From assembly GCA_006538405.1 (NCBI GenBank), contig BJKQ01000002.1, positions 4,154,001 to 4,218,000 on the forward strand: a stretch of DNA of 64,000 nucleotides. The letters run 5' to 3'. Below the pieces are notes generated by a model, which worked only from the letters and a program-made list of their open reading frames with translations, made no database searches and had not been told where the DNA came from. The position numbers were made by a program, and so were the translations under genes. This DNA is from Hansfordia pulvinata (lineage: Eukaryota > Ascomycota > Sordariomycetes > Xylariales). Below, one piece after another: positions 1-10,924 of the stretch (position 1 is the first letter of the stretch; each line of letters starts with the position of its first letter).

Positions 1-1556
1 CTGGACATGAGCCTTTGAGAGCCTTCAAAGGTGTGGTTCAGATCGGGAGATCGGGGCCGGGGTCTAGAGGGGAAGAGAGCGGTTGGCATAGGGAACAGGA
101 AGGAATTTGGAAGAGGTGAGGAGCTCGGCTTAGCTCCCACAGGTACAGGTGCCTGTAGATGATTCGACACGACGCGCGCAACTCCTCCATCAGGTGTTGT
201 TTTCTGTGATATCCATTCCTGGGCTGATGGATGCAATGTACTGTACACATGTACTTGAGGCGACCTCAACAAATAGAAGCGGTACCTACCTACCTACCTA
301 CATGTGCCCATCCAATCTTACCTACATGCACGTACCGTATGGACAGGACTGAACCGTTAATTAGGTACCTTACTTACCTATAAACTTTCGAGTTCATCCA
401 TTAGGTTCCCACACAAGCTTGGCCATCACGGGCAGGGGGAAGGTGCGATGAGGAGAGCGAGCGGGGCGTCGTGCTGGAGGAGAAAACCCGTCGAGCTGAA
501 GGCGGTCGCCTTGAAAACCCTCCCTTCTGCGTCCTGTTTTCCGCTGTCTTCAGTTGCTTCAACACCCGACGCCGCGGAAATCGTCCAAGTTGGTCATTTG
601 TCCCTTCATCCACACAGGCTTGTCGAACATGCAGGTTGTGCTGTTTCCGGTGAGTGACAAGAACTACTCAATCTTCCTGTTGATGGCGACGCCGACCTCC
701 CCCCTCCCACGTTGTATTTTCCACTGAGACTCCCCAAGTATATGATCCATGCTCTCATAACGGTATCAGTCTGTACCAACAAGTGCGAAAGCTTTTGTGT
801 CGATCTAGGCACGCCCCCGGCAATACAGGCTTATTCGAGTGAAAGGCACAGGCGCGTGCACCCTGAGGCCGTCTCGGATTATTTGCTATAACCCAAGGCC
901 CATTGACTCCGATTCGGAATCGTGTTGCAGGCTTCTGTGAATGCCACCGGCATCATCCTGATAGAGTTGGCGTGGTGCCACCGACAACCCGAAAGTTTGA
1001 CGCAAGCAAAATCCCAATGCAAGCAAGACGCCGGAACAGCACGCCACTGGCCCACGACCCGGGTCCGAGACAGCCTGCTACGAGTACGCCCGCAATCCAG
1101 GAGCATCGCTGCGTCATGGATGGCAGCCGCGCCAGTGATGTGGCCGGCGTCCTCCGTCGGCGTCAGTGCCGTCTCTGCGTCTGCGTCTGCAGGTAAGCAG
1201 CGACGGACACCACGGACCGCCACACGGTTTTCCGACCTGTTCCACACACTTCGACACGGCATACTCGTACGAGTACCTCCTGCATACCTTCCTACCTGGC
1301 TTCTGGCATGGGCGCCTTAACCTTCCTTCTAGGAGGGGGGTCTGGAGCCCCCGGCTGGCCCTGCAATCACGACGGAAGTGTAGGAAGACACCCGGCGTTT
1401 GCTCATGCAGGTCATTGAAGAGGTTGTGCGTATTCGTGGCCCCTCTAAGCGGACGGATGTCAAGCCCTCCTCTCCCAACAACACACACTTACCAGAAAGA
1501 CACTCGATAACAGATTGTGCTCGCAGCGAGGCAGGCAGACACGACATATACCAATT
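1..1556. other. Intergenic, no gene recognised
   Basis: No reading frame here has protein-like composition, a plausible start or a recognisable motif. The stretch holds TACCTA-type repeats near 282-303 and 364-380 and a palindromic TACTCGTACGAGTA-like site near 1263-1276. The last few hundred bases should contain the promoter and leader of the dehydrogenase that starts at 1557. Confidence 0.6.
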
Positions 1557-2648
1557 ATGGACACCTCCAAGCTCTTTCGAGTCGATGGCATGATAGCCGT
1601 CGTGACCGGCGGCGGCTCGGGTGAGCACCCACATGGCTCTCTTCAGCTTTCAGCTTAGCAGCATCCCACCCGCGACCCCCCCCCCCCCCCCCCCCCCCCC
1701 CACCCAAAAAAAATAAAGAATAAACACTGACAGGCGGCACGTCAAGGCATCGGCGAGACAATGGCTCTGGCGCTCGCGGGCAGTGGTGCGCGGAGGGTTT
1801 ACATCCTCGGCCGGCGCGCGCAGGCGTTGCGAGCCACGGCGGCGAAGGCGTCTGAGGGGGTCCTGCGCCCGCTGGTATGCGACGTGACAAGCAAGGAGTC
1901 GCTGCAGGGCGCGGTGGACGCCATCGCGGCCGAGTCTGGCCACATTAATCTCCTCGTCGCCAACGCAGGCGTTCTGGGACCGGCAGGGCGGTTCTCGCCC
2001 GACGCGAGTCTGGCCGAGACGCGACGAGCACTGTTCGCGGACGCTTCGATGGGCGACTTCACGGGCGCACTGGAGTGCAATGTGACAGGAGCCTACTTCA
2101 CCATGGCTGCCTTTTTGGAGCTGCTTGGCGCTGGAAACGAGGCGGCTGTGCGAAGCAACGATGCGTTCGGCGCCCCAAAGCTACCCGAAGGGACGGCCCC
2201 CCTGATCCCTAGCCAAGTCGTCTTCACCAGCAGCATCTCGGCCTACAGCCGCAACAAGTCGTCTGCCCCGGCCTACTCGGGTGGCAAGGCCGCCATTGCG
2301 CATTTGGCCAAGCACGCCTGCACGAACCTGGCCCGCTTCGGAATCCGTGTCAACGTACTGGCCCCTGGCTGTAAGTGTTGCAGGGTGACCCCCCGGAAAA
2401 ATTGACCAGCTGATAATTTGGCCACGCCAGTATTCCCCTCCGAGCTGGCACAGGGCCTCATTGGGGACCGCGACCCTGAAAAGGAGGACTACACAGATCC
2501 AAGGTGGATTCCCTCGCGGCGGTTCGGCGGGGATGAGGAGATGGCTGGCACGATCCTGTACCTCGCCAGCAGGGCTGGATCATTCTGCAACGGGCTTGTG
2601 CTCGTCACCGATGGTGGCAGGCTCGCAGTCATGGAGTCGGAGTATTGA
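1557..2648 (+). CDS. Short-chain dehydrogenase/reductase (classical SDR)
   Basis: Exons are 1557-1620, 1747-2370 and 2431-2648, giving 301 residues, the usual size for a classical SDR. The first intron splits the cofactor loop, and joining the exons restores TGGGSGIG at about residues 17-24, which confirms the splice. A VANAG motif follows near residue 95. The catalytic pair sits in YSGGK near residue 200, after a Ser-rich strand (FTSSISAYS), and NVLAPG follows as expected. The enzyme should be a soluble NAD(P)-dependent oxidoreductase; its substrate cannot be told from sequence. The C-terminal half has the ETAGTILYLAS-like helix and the NGLVLVTDGG strand seen in fungal SDRs. There is no signal peptide. 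Reading frame and splice sites are intact throughout, unlike several neighbours. Confidence 0.88.
1676..1701. repeat. Poly-C run inside SDR intron 1
   Basis: A run of 26 C residues, followed by an A-rich stretch, lies inside the first intron of the dehydrogenase gene. It leaves the donor (1621) and acceptor (1745-1746) untouched. Confidence 0.95.
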
Positions 2649-3643
2649 TTGAGGCGAACCCAAGTGGTGGGCAGGCGCAGGCTTTCACAGGTTTGGCGGA
2701 TCCAGCAGTCTTTAGAGCCTTGCAGGGAGTCTTGTCTGTTTTACGGCGTTTCGCAGAAGCCTGCTCACATTCGCTTCCATAATTGCTGTGTACTAACCTG
2801 GGGCAATTGGAAATGGGGAACTCGACGAAGGTCATGTTTTGCAAAGCCCACTAAGCAACGCCACACAAGCTTGTTCAGAAATAAAGACGTCTGTATGGAA
2901 GCTCGACTTGACTTTTGTGCCGCTGAGCGCCGAAAGTTGCCCATCGCCCCCTCTGCCCCCCGGGCAAAAAAAAAAAGGAAGAACAGTCACGTCTTTGCAG
3001 CCACACGCATCCGGGTAGCGAGCCGTGGTTTGTTGCCATTATTATTGAGCGACCTCTACTCGTACTGAGCATCGCATTGCGCGGGATCACGAAGCGAGGC
3101 AGCGCAAATAACCACCGCCACCGCATTCAGCTGGTGATCTCAATGGTTTTCGAGAGAAAGGGGCGGAAGAGCAGGGCTGGGGCGTGATGGTTGGCGGACG
3201 TGCATGATGAGGACGCCGCGCCAGGCGTTGCCGTTGGCGCCCAGCTCGTGGTGGCGGTCGAGGGACACGGTTCTCAGCGGGGCCAAGCTCCGGTGGCCGA
3301 GCTGAAAGTAGCTCGCGTTTTGGGGGGAGTTCTGCTCGAGCAAATACCGACAAAGGGAATGCGCCCTCCATGTCGTTCGGGAATAGAATAGGGCTTGAGG
3401 ACAACTGATTCTATGGCCACTCCAGATCCCGCACTTGGCTCCCTATCGTTTCCAACAAGGATCAAGTCTTGGAGCATCGACGCTCCAATACGCGAACCGC
3501 TTCACCAAGTTGACGGGCACCCAAAATCTGCGTCAGGTACGAGTAAGGGTGTCAAACCCCTGCCAGCGGCTGACTGGGGCAACAAAGACGTAGACGGCAA
3601 CTCTTGACGTCTCGATTGGGTCAGCTCGCAGCCGCCAGCTAAA

Positions 3644-3649
3644 TATAAA
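3644..3649 (+). promoter_or_regulatory. TATA box of the S10 carboxypeptidase gene
   Basis: A TATAAA sequence lies 267 bases upstream of the proposed ATG at 3916. It is the only clear TATA element between the dehydrogenase and the carboxypeptidase. Confidence 0.45.
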
Positions 3650-3716
3650 TGAGCTGAGCGAGGGGGTTTTGTAACCGTCGCATCTAGCGGGTCTGTAATC
3701 TTTCCCCTCGCGAACT

Positions 3717-3827
3717 ATGGCATACGAGTACTCTAAAGCGATTGGGGAAGCGTGGCAAGCCCTGTCTCCGAAGACAACTGTACAGATACGGACTATGGCA
3801 GTGGCAGCGCCGCGGTGTAACTTTTAA
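3717..3827 (+). promoter_or_regulatory. Possible upstream ORF in the carboxypeptidase leader
   Basis: If transcription starts just below the TATA box at 3644, the first ATG of the mRNA is at 3717. It opens a 36-codon frame that stops at 3827, before the signal-peptide ATG at 3916. Such a frame could lower translation of the main protein. It is inferred only from position. Confidence 0.3.
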
Positions 3828-3915
3828 GTGCTCTGAGAATCCTCTCCTGCGATCATTTCTGGTACTTGTGGCCCTCTACACTGCTGCTTACAGGACCGCA
3901 CTGCCCGCACGCAAG

Positions 3916-5682
3916 ATGCTACCTCGTTTGCGTCACCTCGTTCTGTTTACGGCTCTGCTGCCCTTCTCACACGGGACGCCCTGGGTGAAACGAGCGTCCG
4001 CGGGCCTGCTCGACGGCGAGTCTATTAATCGCTTCGAGGCGGTATGCAAAGACGAGGTGGTTGAGAAGAATCACTATGCTGGGTACATCAATGTTGGCGA
4101 GACACTGCACACTTGGTTTTGGTAATCAATCAAAAACCTACCAGCCGTGGGGACAAGGGCTTACATTGACACAGGCTCGTCGAGGCAGAAGAAGACGCCG
4201 ATAACAAACCGTTGATTCTCTGGCTTAACGGTGGTCCTGGTTCCAGCTCAATGATAGGTCTGTTTGGGTCGAACGGCCCGTGCTTGTTAAGATTGTCGGA
4301 AGGCTACATCGAAGCAAATTACAACGAATTCAGCTGGAGCAAAGAAGCAAACGTCCTTTACGTTGACCAGCCAGCGGGAGTGGGCTTCTCTTGGGGGGAA
4401 GCGATGACGAGGTAAAGTCCATTGACTCGACAGCGAAGGCAGCCCCTTACTTGTGGGAGTTCCTCCAGAACTTTTACGCGAAGGAGGAGTTCCAAAAATA
4501 CAAGGGCCGCGACCTTGGATTGTTCGGGTCTTCATACGCTGGCCACTGGATCCCAGAGTTGGTGAAGCATATCAAGTCCAAAAACGCCCGAGGCCAAGGA
4601 ACCAGGATCGACATCAAGTTCGTGGGCCTCCAGAGCCCCTTGATTGACCTCGGGACGCAGTTTTCGACGGTGGCGGAGTATTCTTACACGAACAACATTC
4701 GACCGACGCTCGACAAGAAAGGATACCGCAAGGTGAAGGAAGACTTTGAAAAAAAGTGCAAACCATTGATTAAGGAGTGCCAGAAATCGGGTCGGGACGA
4801 AGACTGCAGAAAGGCGTTCAAGACATGTGATGACATCAGGGACCCAGCTTGGCCTGGAGATGGCGTGTTCGATCTCAAAGTTCTCATCGGCGCTAGTGAC
4901 TATCCCAATAAGAAAATCCTGGACTATTTTCTGGATAGAGCGGAAATACGAAGCCACATAGGGGTCGGGAAAGAGGCTCGATTCAAGCAACACAGTTCTG
5001 AGACGCAGAAGGCATTTGAGAGAACGGGTGACTGTACGTACCGCGGAGTCGAACCCATTGCCATGGACAGGATCGGAGGACTGACTGTCTTTAGGGGCCC
5101 GGTCGTACTTGGACGACGTTGTATCCATTGTCAAACAAGGCATCCCTATGCTTTACCTCTGCGGAACGGCAGAGTAAGTTCAGGACCGACTCCCACGGCG
5201 TGGTACTAAGTGGCGCGGGGCTTGCTAACACGAGTGAACGTGGCAGCTGGCAGACGAATTACTTGGGTCATCGCAAAGTCTTCGAGAAGCTCCTACGGAG
5301 GGCCATGAATGACAAGCGCGAGCTCAAGGACCGCAGCTTGAAAAAGTACAAGCTTGACTCGGCCACGGAGGAAGAGGCAGGCCGATACATGGTGGCAGGG
5401 AAGATGTCTTATCTGGAGTTCGTGGGGGGCTCGCACAACTCGATTGGCGATTGTAAGTCGCACCTGGAAACGGATGGTCCGCTGGCGCGCGTGAGGCAAG
5501 CAAGCAAGCAAGCACTGACTTGAACATTAGATCGCCAAGCGAGTCTGCAGGCTTTGAAGCAGCTGATTGAGTACGGCAAGATCGGATCTGCGCATTCTCG
5601 AAAACTGGAGTTGCCAATGCGAACCAAGACAACGCAGGAGAAAAGGAGACTGCAGCCACAAATAGGCATCGATAGACTGTAG
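3916..5682 (+). CDS. Secreted serine carboxypeptidase, peptidase family S10 (one frameshift)
   Basis: Exons are 3916-4121, 4175-5033, 5095-5173, 5247-5452 and 5531-5682, about 500 residues, normal for S10. The ATG at 3916 gives a hydrophobic signal peptide, so the product should act in the vacuole or outside the cell and remove C-terminal amino acids from peptides. Family landmarks appear in order: LWLNGGPGSSS, VDQPAGVGFSW, the nucleophile motif GSSYAGHW (Ser near residue 187), the catalytic Asp in LCGTAD formed across the 5173/5247 splice, and the catalytic His in GGSHNS near residue 444. The frame breaks at the six-G run 4393-4398, inside the conserved GFSWG-SDDEV stretch. One extra G would restore it, and all exons then sum to a whole number of codons. 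The break is probably a sequence error; otherwise the gene is dead. Confidence 0.85.
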
Positions 5683-6496
5683 ACATGAATGCGCGGGCAA
5701 AGAGCCCCTCCCTCGCATTCTTGCAATGTGTGTATAGCATTTGGAAAGATGCGGAGTGTCTTGTCTAACAACAGCGGACAATTGAGTCATTGAAGTGTGG
5801 TTGCCTCCCGTCCTCTTTGACAGGTACCTACCTTATGTGCATATCCATTAGTACTGAACATAGGTACCTATGTAGCACCTAGGCAACAATCTCCTGGAAA
5901 CAACGCCCTGCTGCCCGCGTCGACGTGGAGGCAGGAACTACCGCCACACCACTGGGCGTACTTGCCCGTCCCCAACAGTGGATCCGTGCGTACGTGTCTG
6001 TCTGTCTGTACCTTCAAGGCTATATCACGGTTCCATTACCTTCGATGTAACGTCAATGTATGAATCTGTGTCTCTTTGCTGATGTCCTTCTGTTTGCCCA
6101 CCTGCAGGTGAGAATGATTCATCACCACCACACCTCTCAACCCTCTCAACCCTCTCAACCCCACCATGTTCTCCACGCATCTCCTCTTCGACTCGAGCCC
6201 GACACCACGTCCCCCGAGCTTCAACTTCAACTTCATCGAGATCGCATTCGCGCTTTCTTCCAGGGCCCTCAACTTCGGTACCACCGTCAAGAGCATCAAA
6301 GTGTGGGAACACCGGCTTCGAGTAGAACGATCTGTCTTTGCGTCTGAAAGGCATCCGCCGAGGCGCTAGCCCCGGCAAGCATTTCGGCCTGGCCCGAAGA
6401 GTCAGACCCTGTTGAGAGCTGAGAAGAACTATATACAAAGAATTTCCGCCCGCCGAGCCACAGGTTCCGGCCAATGAACACCACCGTACCACCACT
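5683..6496. other. Convergent 3' region, no gene
   Basis: This lies between the ends of the carboxypeptidase (+) and the spherulin-like gene (-) and should hold both 3' UTRs. A short CTCTCAACC triplet repeat occurs near 6135-6160. Nothing protein-like is seen. Confidence 0.5.
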
Positions 6497-7501
6497 TCAG
6501 ACACTGCTGGGCTTCTTTCCGCTGCCGCCACTCGCCTTGTCCAGAGCTGCCACGAGGCTTCCGACGTCGGCCGGCCCCTCCGCCGGCGTCATCCACTGCT
6601 GAGACACGAAGCCGACCGCGCCGATCCCCCGCGCCGCCGCCGCCGCGACCTCGGCCGGCAGCGTCGCCGGGTCCGCAGCGTCGCCGGCAGCCCCCGCGCC
6701 GCCGTTGCTGCCGTGGAACCCGTGGACCAGCACGGCCGTCCGCGCCAGGTTGCCCTCCCCGACCAGCGCGCGCAGCGAGCCGTCGATGGTCGACCCGGGC
6801 CCGCCGGCCGCGTCGTAGGGCTGGTACGGGCCCGCGTCGTCGCCGCCGCACAGGTCCGCCCCGCCCGCGTCCGGCTGGGAGGTGAAGCACGTCTCGAGGG
6901 CGACGACCAGCGCCGGCTTCAGCGCGTAGTACGGGTCCAGCGAGCGCGCCGCGGCCGGCGCGCCCGGGTTGAACACGGCCAGGCCGTCGCCCGCCGCGGT
7001 CATGTTGCGCGCGCGCTCGGCCACGGCGCGCATGTAGTCCACGCAGCCGCCGTCGGCGGGCGCCTCGTCGAAGAAGACGCCACGGATGGCGGGGACGCCG
7101 CCGCCGCCGCCGCCGCCCCCGTCGCCCTGCACCGTCCAGGCCGACCACGCGGCGACCTCGGCCTCTACCGTACCGAGGTCCCGCGCGCACCGCGAGCAGC
7201 GCACGTAGCCGAGCAAGCGGACGTTGGCCAGCGAGGTCAGGGCGCGCACGCCCGCGGCCCAGTCGGCGTCCGGCGGCCGGGACGAGGCGCCGGGCCCGCT
7301 GTCCACGTTGACGACGACGTGGGCCGTCACCGACGGGCTGGCGGCCAGCGCCGCCCGCACGGGCTCCCAGGCCGCGCCGCCGGGTCCGGGGGCCGCGTAC
7401 AGAGGGAGGAGGAGGTCTGTGGCTGCCGTTGCCGCGATCATCGTGGCCGCCGCCAGCGCTGCCGTTCTGAGAGTGCGAACCATGGCTGTGGTTTCTGGCA
7501 A
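6497..7501 (-). CDS. Spherulin-4-like secreted/cell-surface protein
   Basis: A single exon encodes 334 residues, or 328 if the second ATG at 7483 is used. The second start leaves an N-terminal hydrophobic signal segment. The order of motifs fits the spherulation-specific family 4: LLLPLYAAPG near the N-terminus, a VVNVDSGPG loop, LLGYVRCSRCARD, and GVFFDEAP, followed by a second half with LVHGFHG and IGAVGFVSQQ. The family was named from a Physarum encystment protein, is common in fungal secretomes and has a TIM-barrel-like fold; its biochemical role is not settled. A glycine run of nine residues and many Ala/Gly codons make the gene very GC-rich. It ends convergently to the carboxypeptidase and lies head-to-tail with the monooxygenase gene. 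Confidence 0.82.
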   Translation of the reverse strand: MPETTAMVRTLRTAALAAATMIAATAATDLLLPLYAAPGPGGAAWEPVRAALAASPSVTAHVVVNVDSGPGASSRPPDADWAAGVRALTSLANVRLLGYVRCSRCARDLGTVEAEVAAWSAWTVQGDGGGGGGGGVPAIRGVFFDEAPADGGCVDYMRAVAERARNMTAAGDGLAVFNPGAPAAARSLDPYYALKPALVVALETCFTSQPDAGGADLCGGDDAGPYQPYDAAGGPGSTIDGSLRALVGEGNLARTAVLVHGFHGSNGGAGAAGDAADPATLPAEVAAAAARGIGAVGFVSQQWMTPAEGPADVGSLVAALDKASGGSGKKPSSV

Positions 7502-8272
7502 GGGGGCTGTGCCGTTGTGGCCCGCGCTCGGAATCGAGTACTAAGCTTGCAAGGCGAGACCGAATTGTTGAAGAGTTTCACTTTCGGATCGGAGGATGAC
7601 TGTAGAAGAAGCAAGAAAGAAAAAAAATACGGCTGTGAGGGCGCTTGCTAACTGCTGGACGAAGCGATGGCATCTCAGGCTGAGGGTAGCATGGCGCCGG
7701 CAACTCGTACTTATATCTGCGCCGCCTGTCTTGCAATTCCTTTTCCGGGCCCGAACCAACCCCTGCGTGTGGGAGGCTTCCAAGCATCCTCCGTGGGACT
7801 CAACATCTCGTCGATGCCCCAGGTTCGGCTGTCACTCGAGATTGACCTGCATTCAGGCCCTTCGAGAGATACCCCCTGTCACCACTTGGCCAGATCTGGG
7901 CAAGAGAACCTGTCCACGCCGACACGCCAGGATCGGCGCGCCTTACAAACAACCCTGCCGCCCTGAGTAACCGACTGATTGCAGGACGCAGCTGAGGGTG
8001 AAACAAGCCTTGAGCCAGCGCCGGCTGTTTCACGCCACGGGACCTGCCTCGTTCGAAGAGTTGAGGGGCGTTCCGTTGGCACGACGGGTGTGGGGCCAAT
8101 CAATCTACACAGAGGCTCAGGATCGAGGCAGGGTTCACAAGATTGATGCCTAAAAGAAAAGGAGGCCACAGGTCTATGCACACTCTCGGCCCTCAAAGAT
8201 GGCAATTAATGAAGACATGAAACGAAGAACAGAAAGCCAAGCGCGAACAAATAAGCGACTTTCCACCTACCC
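7502..8272. other. Intergenic between two minus-strand genes
   Basis: No gene is recognised. It should hold the promoter of the spherulin-like gene (a weak TATA-like ATATAA on the minus strand near 7708-7715) and the 3' end of the monooxygenase gene. Confidence 0.5.
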
Positions 8273-10015
8273 TCAGCCGTCAAACTCCACCGCGCGCCGG
8301 AACCGCTCCTCAGCCTGCTCCAGCAAGTCGTCCACATTGAAGCCGGCCATGACGGCCATGCGGTCGCGGAACTCGGCTGACATCTTGGCGCCGCTGGCGG
8401 CGTTGAAGGGCAGGTGGGCCTCGCGGGCGCCCAGGGGCCCCCGCTCCGCGAAGGCGCGGCTGCTCTCGACGACGAACTGGGTGTGCGGGCGGAGCAGAGA
8501 GTCGTAGACGCGCAGGGCCTGGGTGACCGGTGCCGCCGCCGCCGACCGCTCGGAGCTGCCACCCTTGGACCTTTCTTCCGGGCCCGTGACAGCGGAGGTA
8601 GCAGCAGCGGACTCGAGGAGGCGCGCGAGGCAGAGTGCGTCCAGCACGCACATGCCGGCGCCGTGGCCGTAGAAGGGCATGGTGGCGTGGGCGGCGTCGC
8701 CGGCGACGGCGACGGCGCCGCGCGCGTAGGTAGGCAGCGGGCGCTCGGCCAGGTCGTACAGCGCCCACGTGCTGATCCCGCCGCCGCTCTTCTGCCTGTC
8801 GTCGTCGTCGTCGTCACTCTTGGTTCCGCTGGGGCCGGGAAGCATGGCGGCCATGGCGCGGACGCGCGGGTGCCAGCCGGAGAAGTAGTCGATCAGGTCG
8901 GTCTTCTTGGTGGTGGCGTCCTTGGTGTGGCGGGCGTCGGCCCAGGGGCCGGAGTGGCGCATGTAGACGCTGAAGCTGACGAGGCGCGGGGCGACGGCGG
9001 CGTGGATCGCCAGCGCCCCCGGGCCAATGTAGTACAGGAGGCCCGGAGGCAGGCCGCCGCCGGCTGTTGTTGCAGCTGCTGGTTCTGCTGCTGGTTCTGC
9101 TGCCACTGCTGCTCCGGACGAGGGTGAGCCGCCGAGAGCGGCGAGGTCGGCATCGTCGGTGAGGTGGACGAGGGCCCTGTGGACGACGGTGTGAGCGAAG
9201 CGCGGGGCGTGTGCGTCGGCAGAAGGGGCTGTGTCTGAGGATTCCGAGTGCTCTGGGGCGAGGACGTGGGTGCGGACTCGGGAGTGGAGGCCGTCACAGC
9301 CGATGACTGCGGGTTTGAAAGAGGGGCGGTGTTAGTAAGCGGAGAGAGGGGAAAGAGGGAAAGAGGGAAAGAGGGAAAGAGGGAAAGAGGGAAAGAGGGA
9401 AAGAGGGAAAGAGGGAAAGAGCAAGACAGAAGAGACAAAAAGACAAAGAGACATACCAACGTCGGCGTCGGCCGCGGTGCCATCGGCAAAGTGCAACATC
9501 ACGGGCTTGCGGCCATCGGCATCCTGCCTCAGCCGAACCAGTTTCTTGCCCGGGACGACGACCTCGGCAGCCACGAGCGACAAGAGGCCCTCCAGGACGG
9601 CGGTTCGGCGACTGGCCCACTGACCCAGCGGCGCGGTGTTGGGGCCAAGAGCCTGCGGTTCTCCAGCCGAGTCGTTGCCGTCGACAAAGACCATGGACCC
9701 GAGCGCTCCCGCCGAGCTGGGCCCCGAGCCCCCGGGGCTATCATCATCATCACCGGCATCCTCGTCGGGCAGGCCGAGTCTCGCGGCCACGCGCGGGTCC
9801 AGCAGGGACAGCGCGCGGCGCGCCGACCGGGCAAAGGCCACCGCGAAGCCGAGCTCCTGCGGCGACGGCGTCTGCTCGTACAGCCGGACGCGCACCGAGC
9901 CGCGCGAGTGCGCCGCCGAGAGGCCGACTGCCAGCGCGGCGCCTGCGATTCCGCCCCCGACGATGGCGACTTTGAGGGGCGTCGTCTGCGCCGAATCGCT
10001 CTGGTGGGGCTCCAT
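8273..10015 (-). CDS. FAD-dependent aromatic-ring monooxygenase (salicylate hydroxylase-like)
   Basis: Two exons, 10015-9457 and 9306-8273, encode 530 residues. The protein starts with the FAD-binding GGGIAGAALA motif near residue 20, has GCDGLHSRVR just after the splice (the DG motif that contacts FAD and NAD(P)H) and GDAAHATMPFYGHGAG near residue 389 (the second FAD motif). This order is diagnostic of group A flavoprotein monooxygenases. The enzyme should hydroxylate a small aromatic compound in the cytosol using NAD(P)H and oxygen; the substrate is unknown. Low-complexity inserts rich in Ala/Pro and Asp (a DDDDDD run) lie between the motifs. A TATTTATT box on the minus strand at 10146-10154 suits the start at 10015. 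The frame is intact. The gene is divergent from the SurE-like gene, with about 0.9 kb between them. Confidence 0.87.
9351..9421. repeat. 8-bp tandem repeat in the monooxygenase intron
   Basis: About nine perfect copies of GAAAGAGG stand head to tail. They fill roughly half of the single intron (9307-9456) of the monooxygenase gene; on the coding strand they form a long CT-rich tract before the acceptor. The unit length is not a multiple of three, so the array could not be tolerated in an exon. Confidence 0.95.
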
Positions 10016-10924
10016 CTCGTGGTGTCGTATCGTATCGTCGGCGAAGTGGCAAGGAGCAGTGTGAATGGGTCGAGGTGCTTGTGCCTATCTGTCTGTGCAC
10101 AGAGTCGATACTGGTCAGAAGTGGCGGAAGCCGCGGCGCAAGGGGAAATAAATAGGCACGCCCCTCCATCGGAGGCCTTGACGGAATCATGGCCATCCGT
10201 ACAATGTTGGCCGACCGGGACATGATGTCGTGATGCTGAAATTATTTGTCAACACCTTCGGACGAGCGAGCAACACGGCGAACAGCCGCGGGGCGGCAGC
10301 GACGACGTGTAAGCCCCAAGCAAGCCACGGCTGACTATGGTTGTCGGCGCCGCTGCCGGTGCCGCTGCCGCTGCCGATTATTTGGAATTATCCCGCGAGG
10401 TTAGCGTCCAAGGCACAGCCCGGGCGGACAAGGGTCTGTCAGCCCGTCGCCGTCTTGATACCAGCCCGGTGGGGAGCTGAGGCTGGAGAAGGCCCGTAGG
10501 GCTTCACGACACAGCATATGCCCTGTCTCCTGAAGCCCAGCTGGCACACGCGAGGCCCATTCGCCATCGACGCCCGGTCTTTGCCTGCCGTGCTGACATC
10601 GCCACCACCCAAATCGCAGCTGTTCGGGTGAAGCTGAGGGCATGGGCTCAGACCTGACGAGCCAGCATGTTCAGCGCATGAAGCCTCGACCTTGATCGAG
10701 GGGCGCAACTGATTATTTATATCCGCACCTTGCAAACGCGATAGACACGGGCGCTTATCACGGTGCATGCAAGGTCGGCAGAGATCACCTTGATCTGACC
10801 ACCCTGCTTCCGTTCAAATATTTCGGAAGCTGCCCGCCAGTCAGCGACTCAGTGGCCATCCATCGTTGGGTTTGGTGACGACACTGACGAGCCATCTGCA
10901 CGTGCCCGGCCCCCAATTTCCAAG
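10016..10924. other. Divergent promoter region, monooxygenase / SurE-like gene
   Basis: No gene is seen. The stretch must contain both promoters. A TATA-like element for the minus-strand gene is at 10146-10154. A short GCCGCTGCCGGTGCCGCTGCCG repeat occurs near 10350-10373. Confidence 0.5.

Larger units (their letters stand above)
2649..3915. other. Intergenic; possible gene scrap on the minus strand
   Basis: No complete gene is visible. On the minus strand, 3140-3480 carries short open pieces in two frames with protein-like composition, such as SYFQLGHRSLAPL and RHHELGANGNAWRGVL, but they have no full frame or known motif. They may be debris of an old gene. The promoter and leader of the carboxypeptidase occupy the end of the stretch. 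Confidence 0.45.

Noticed and set aside
6713..7651. Plus-strand 312-codon frame opposite the spherulin-like gene
   Set aside because: Its translation is Arg/Ala/Gly repeats expected from antisense GC-rich codons, while the minus strand has family motifs.
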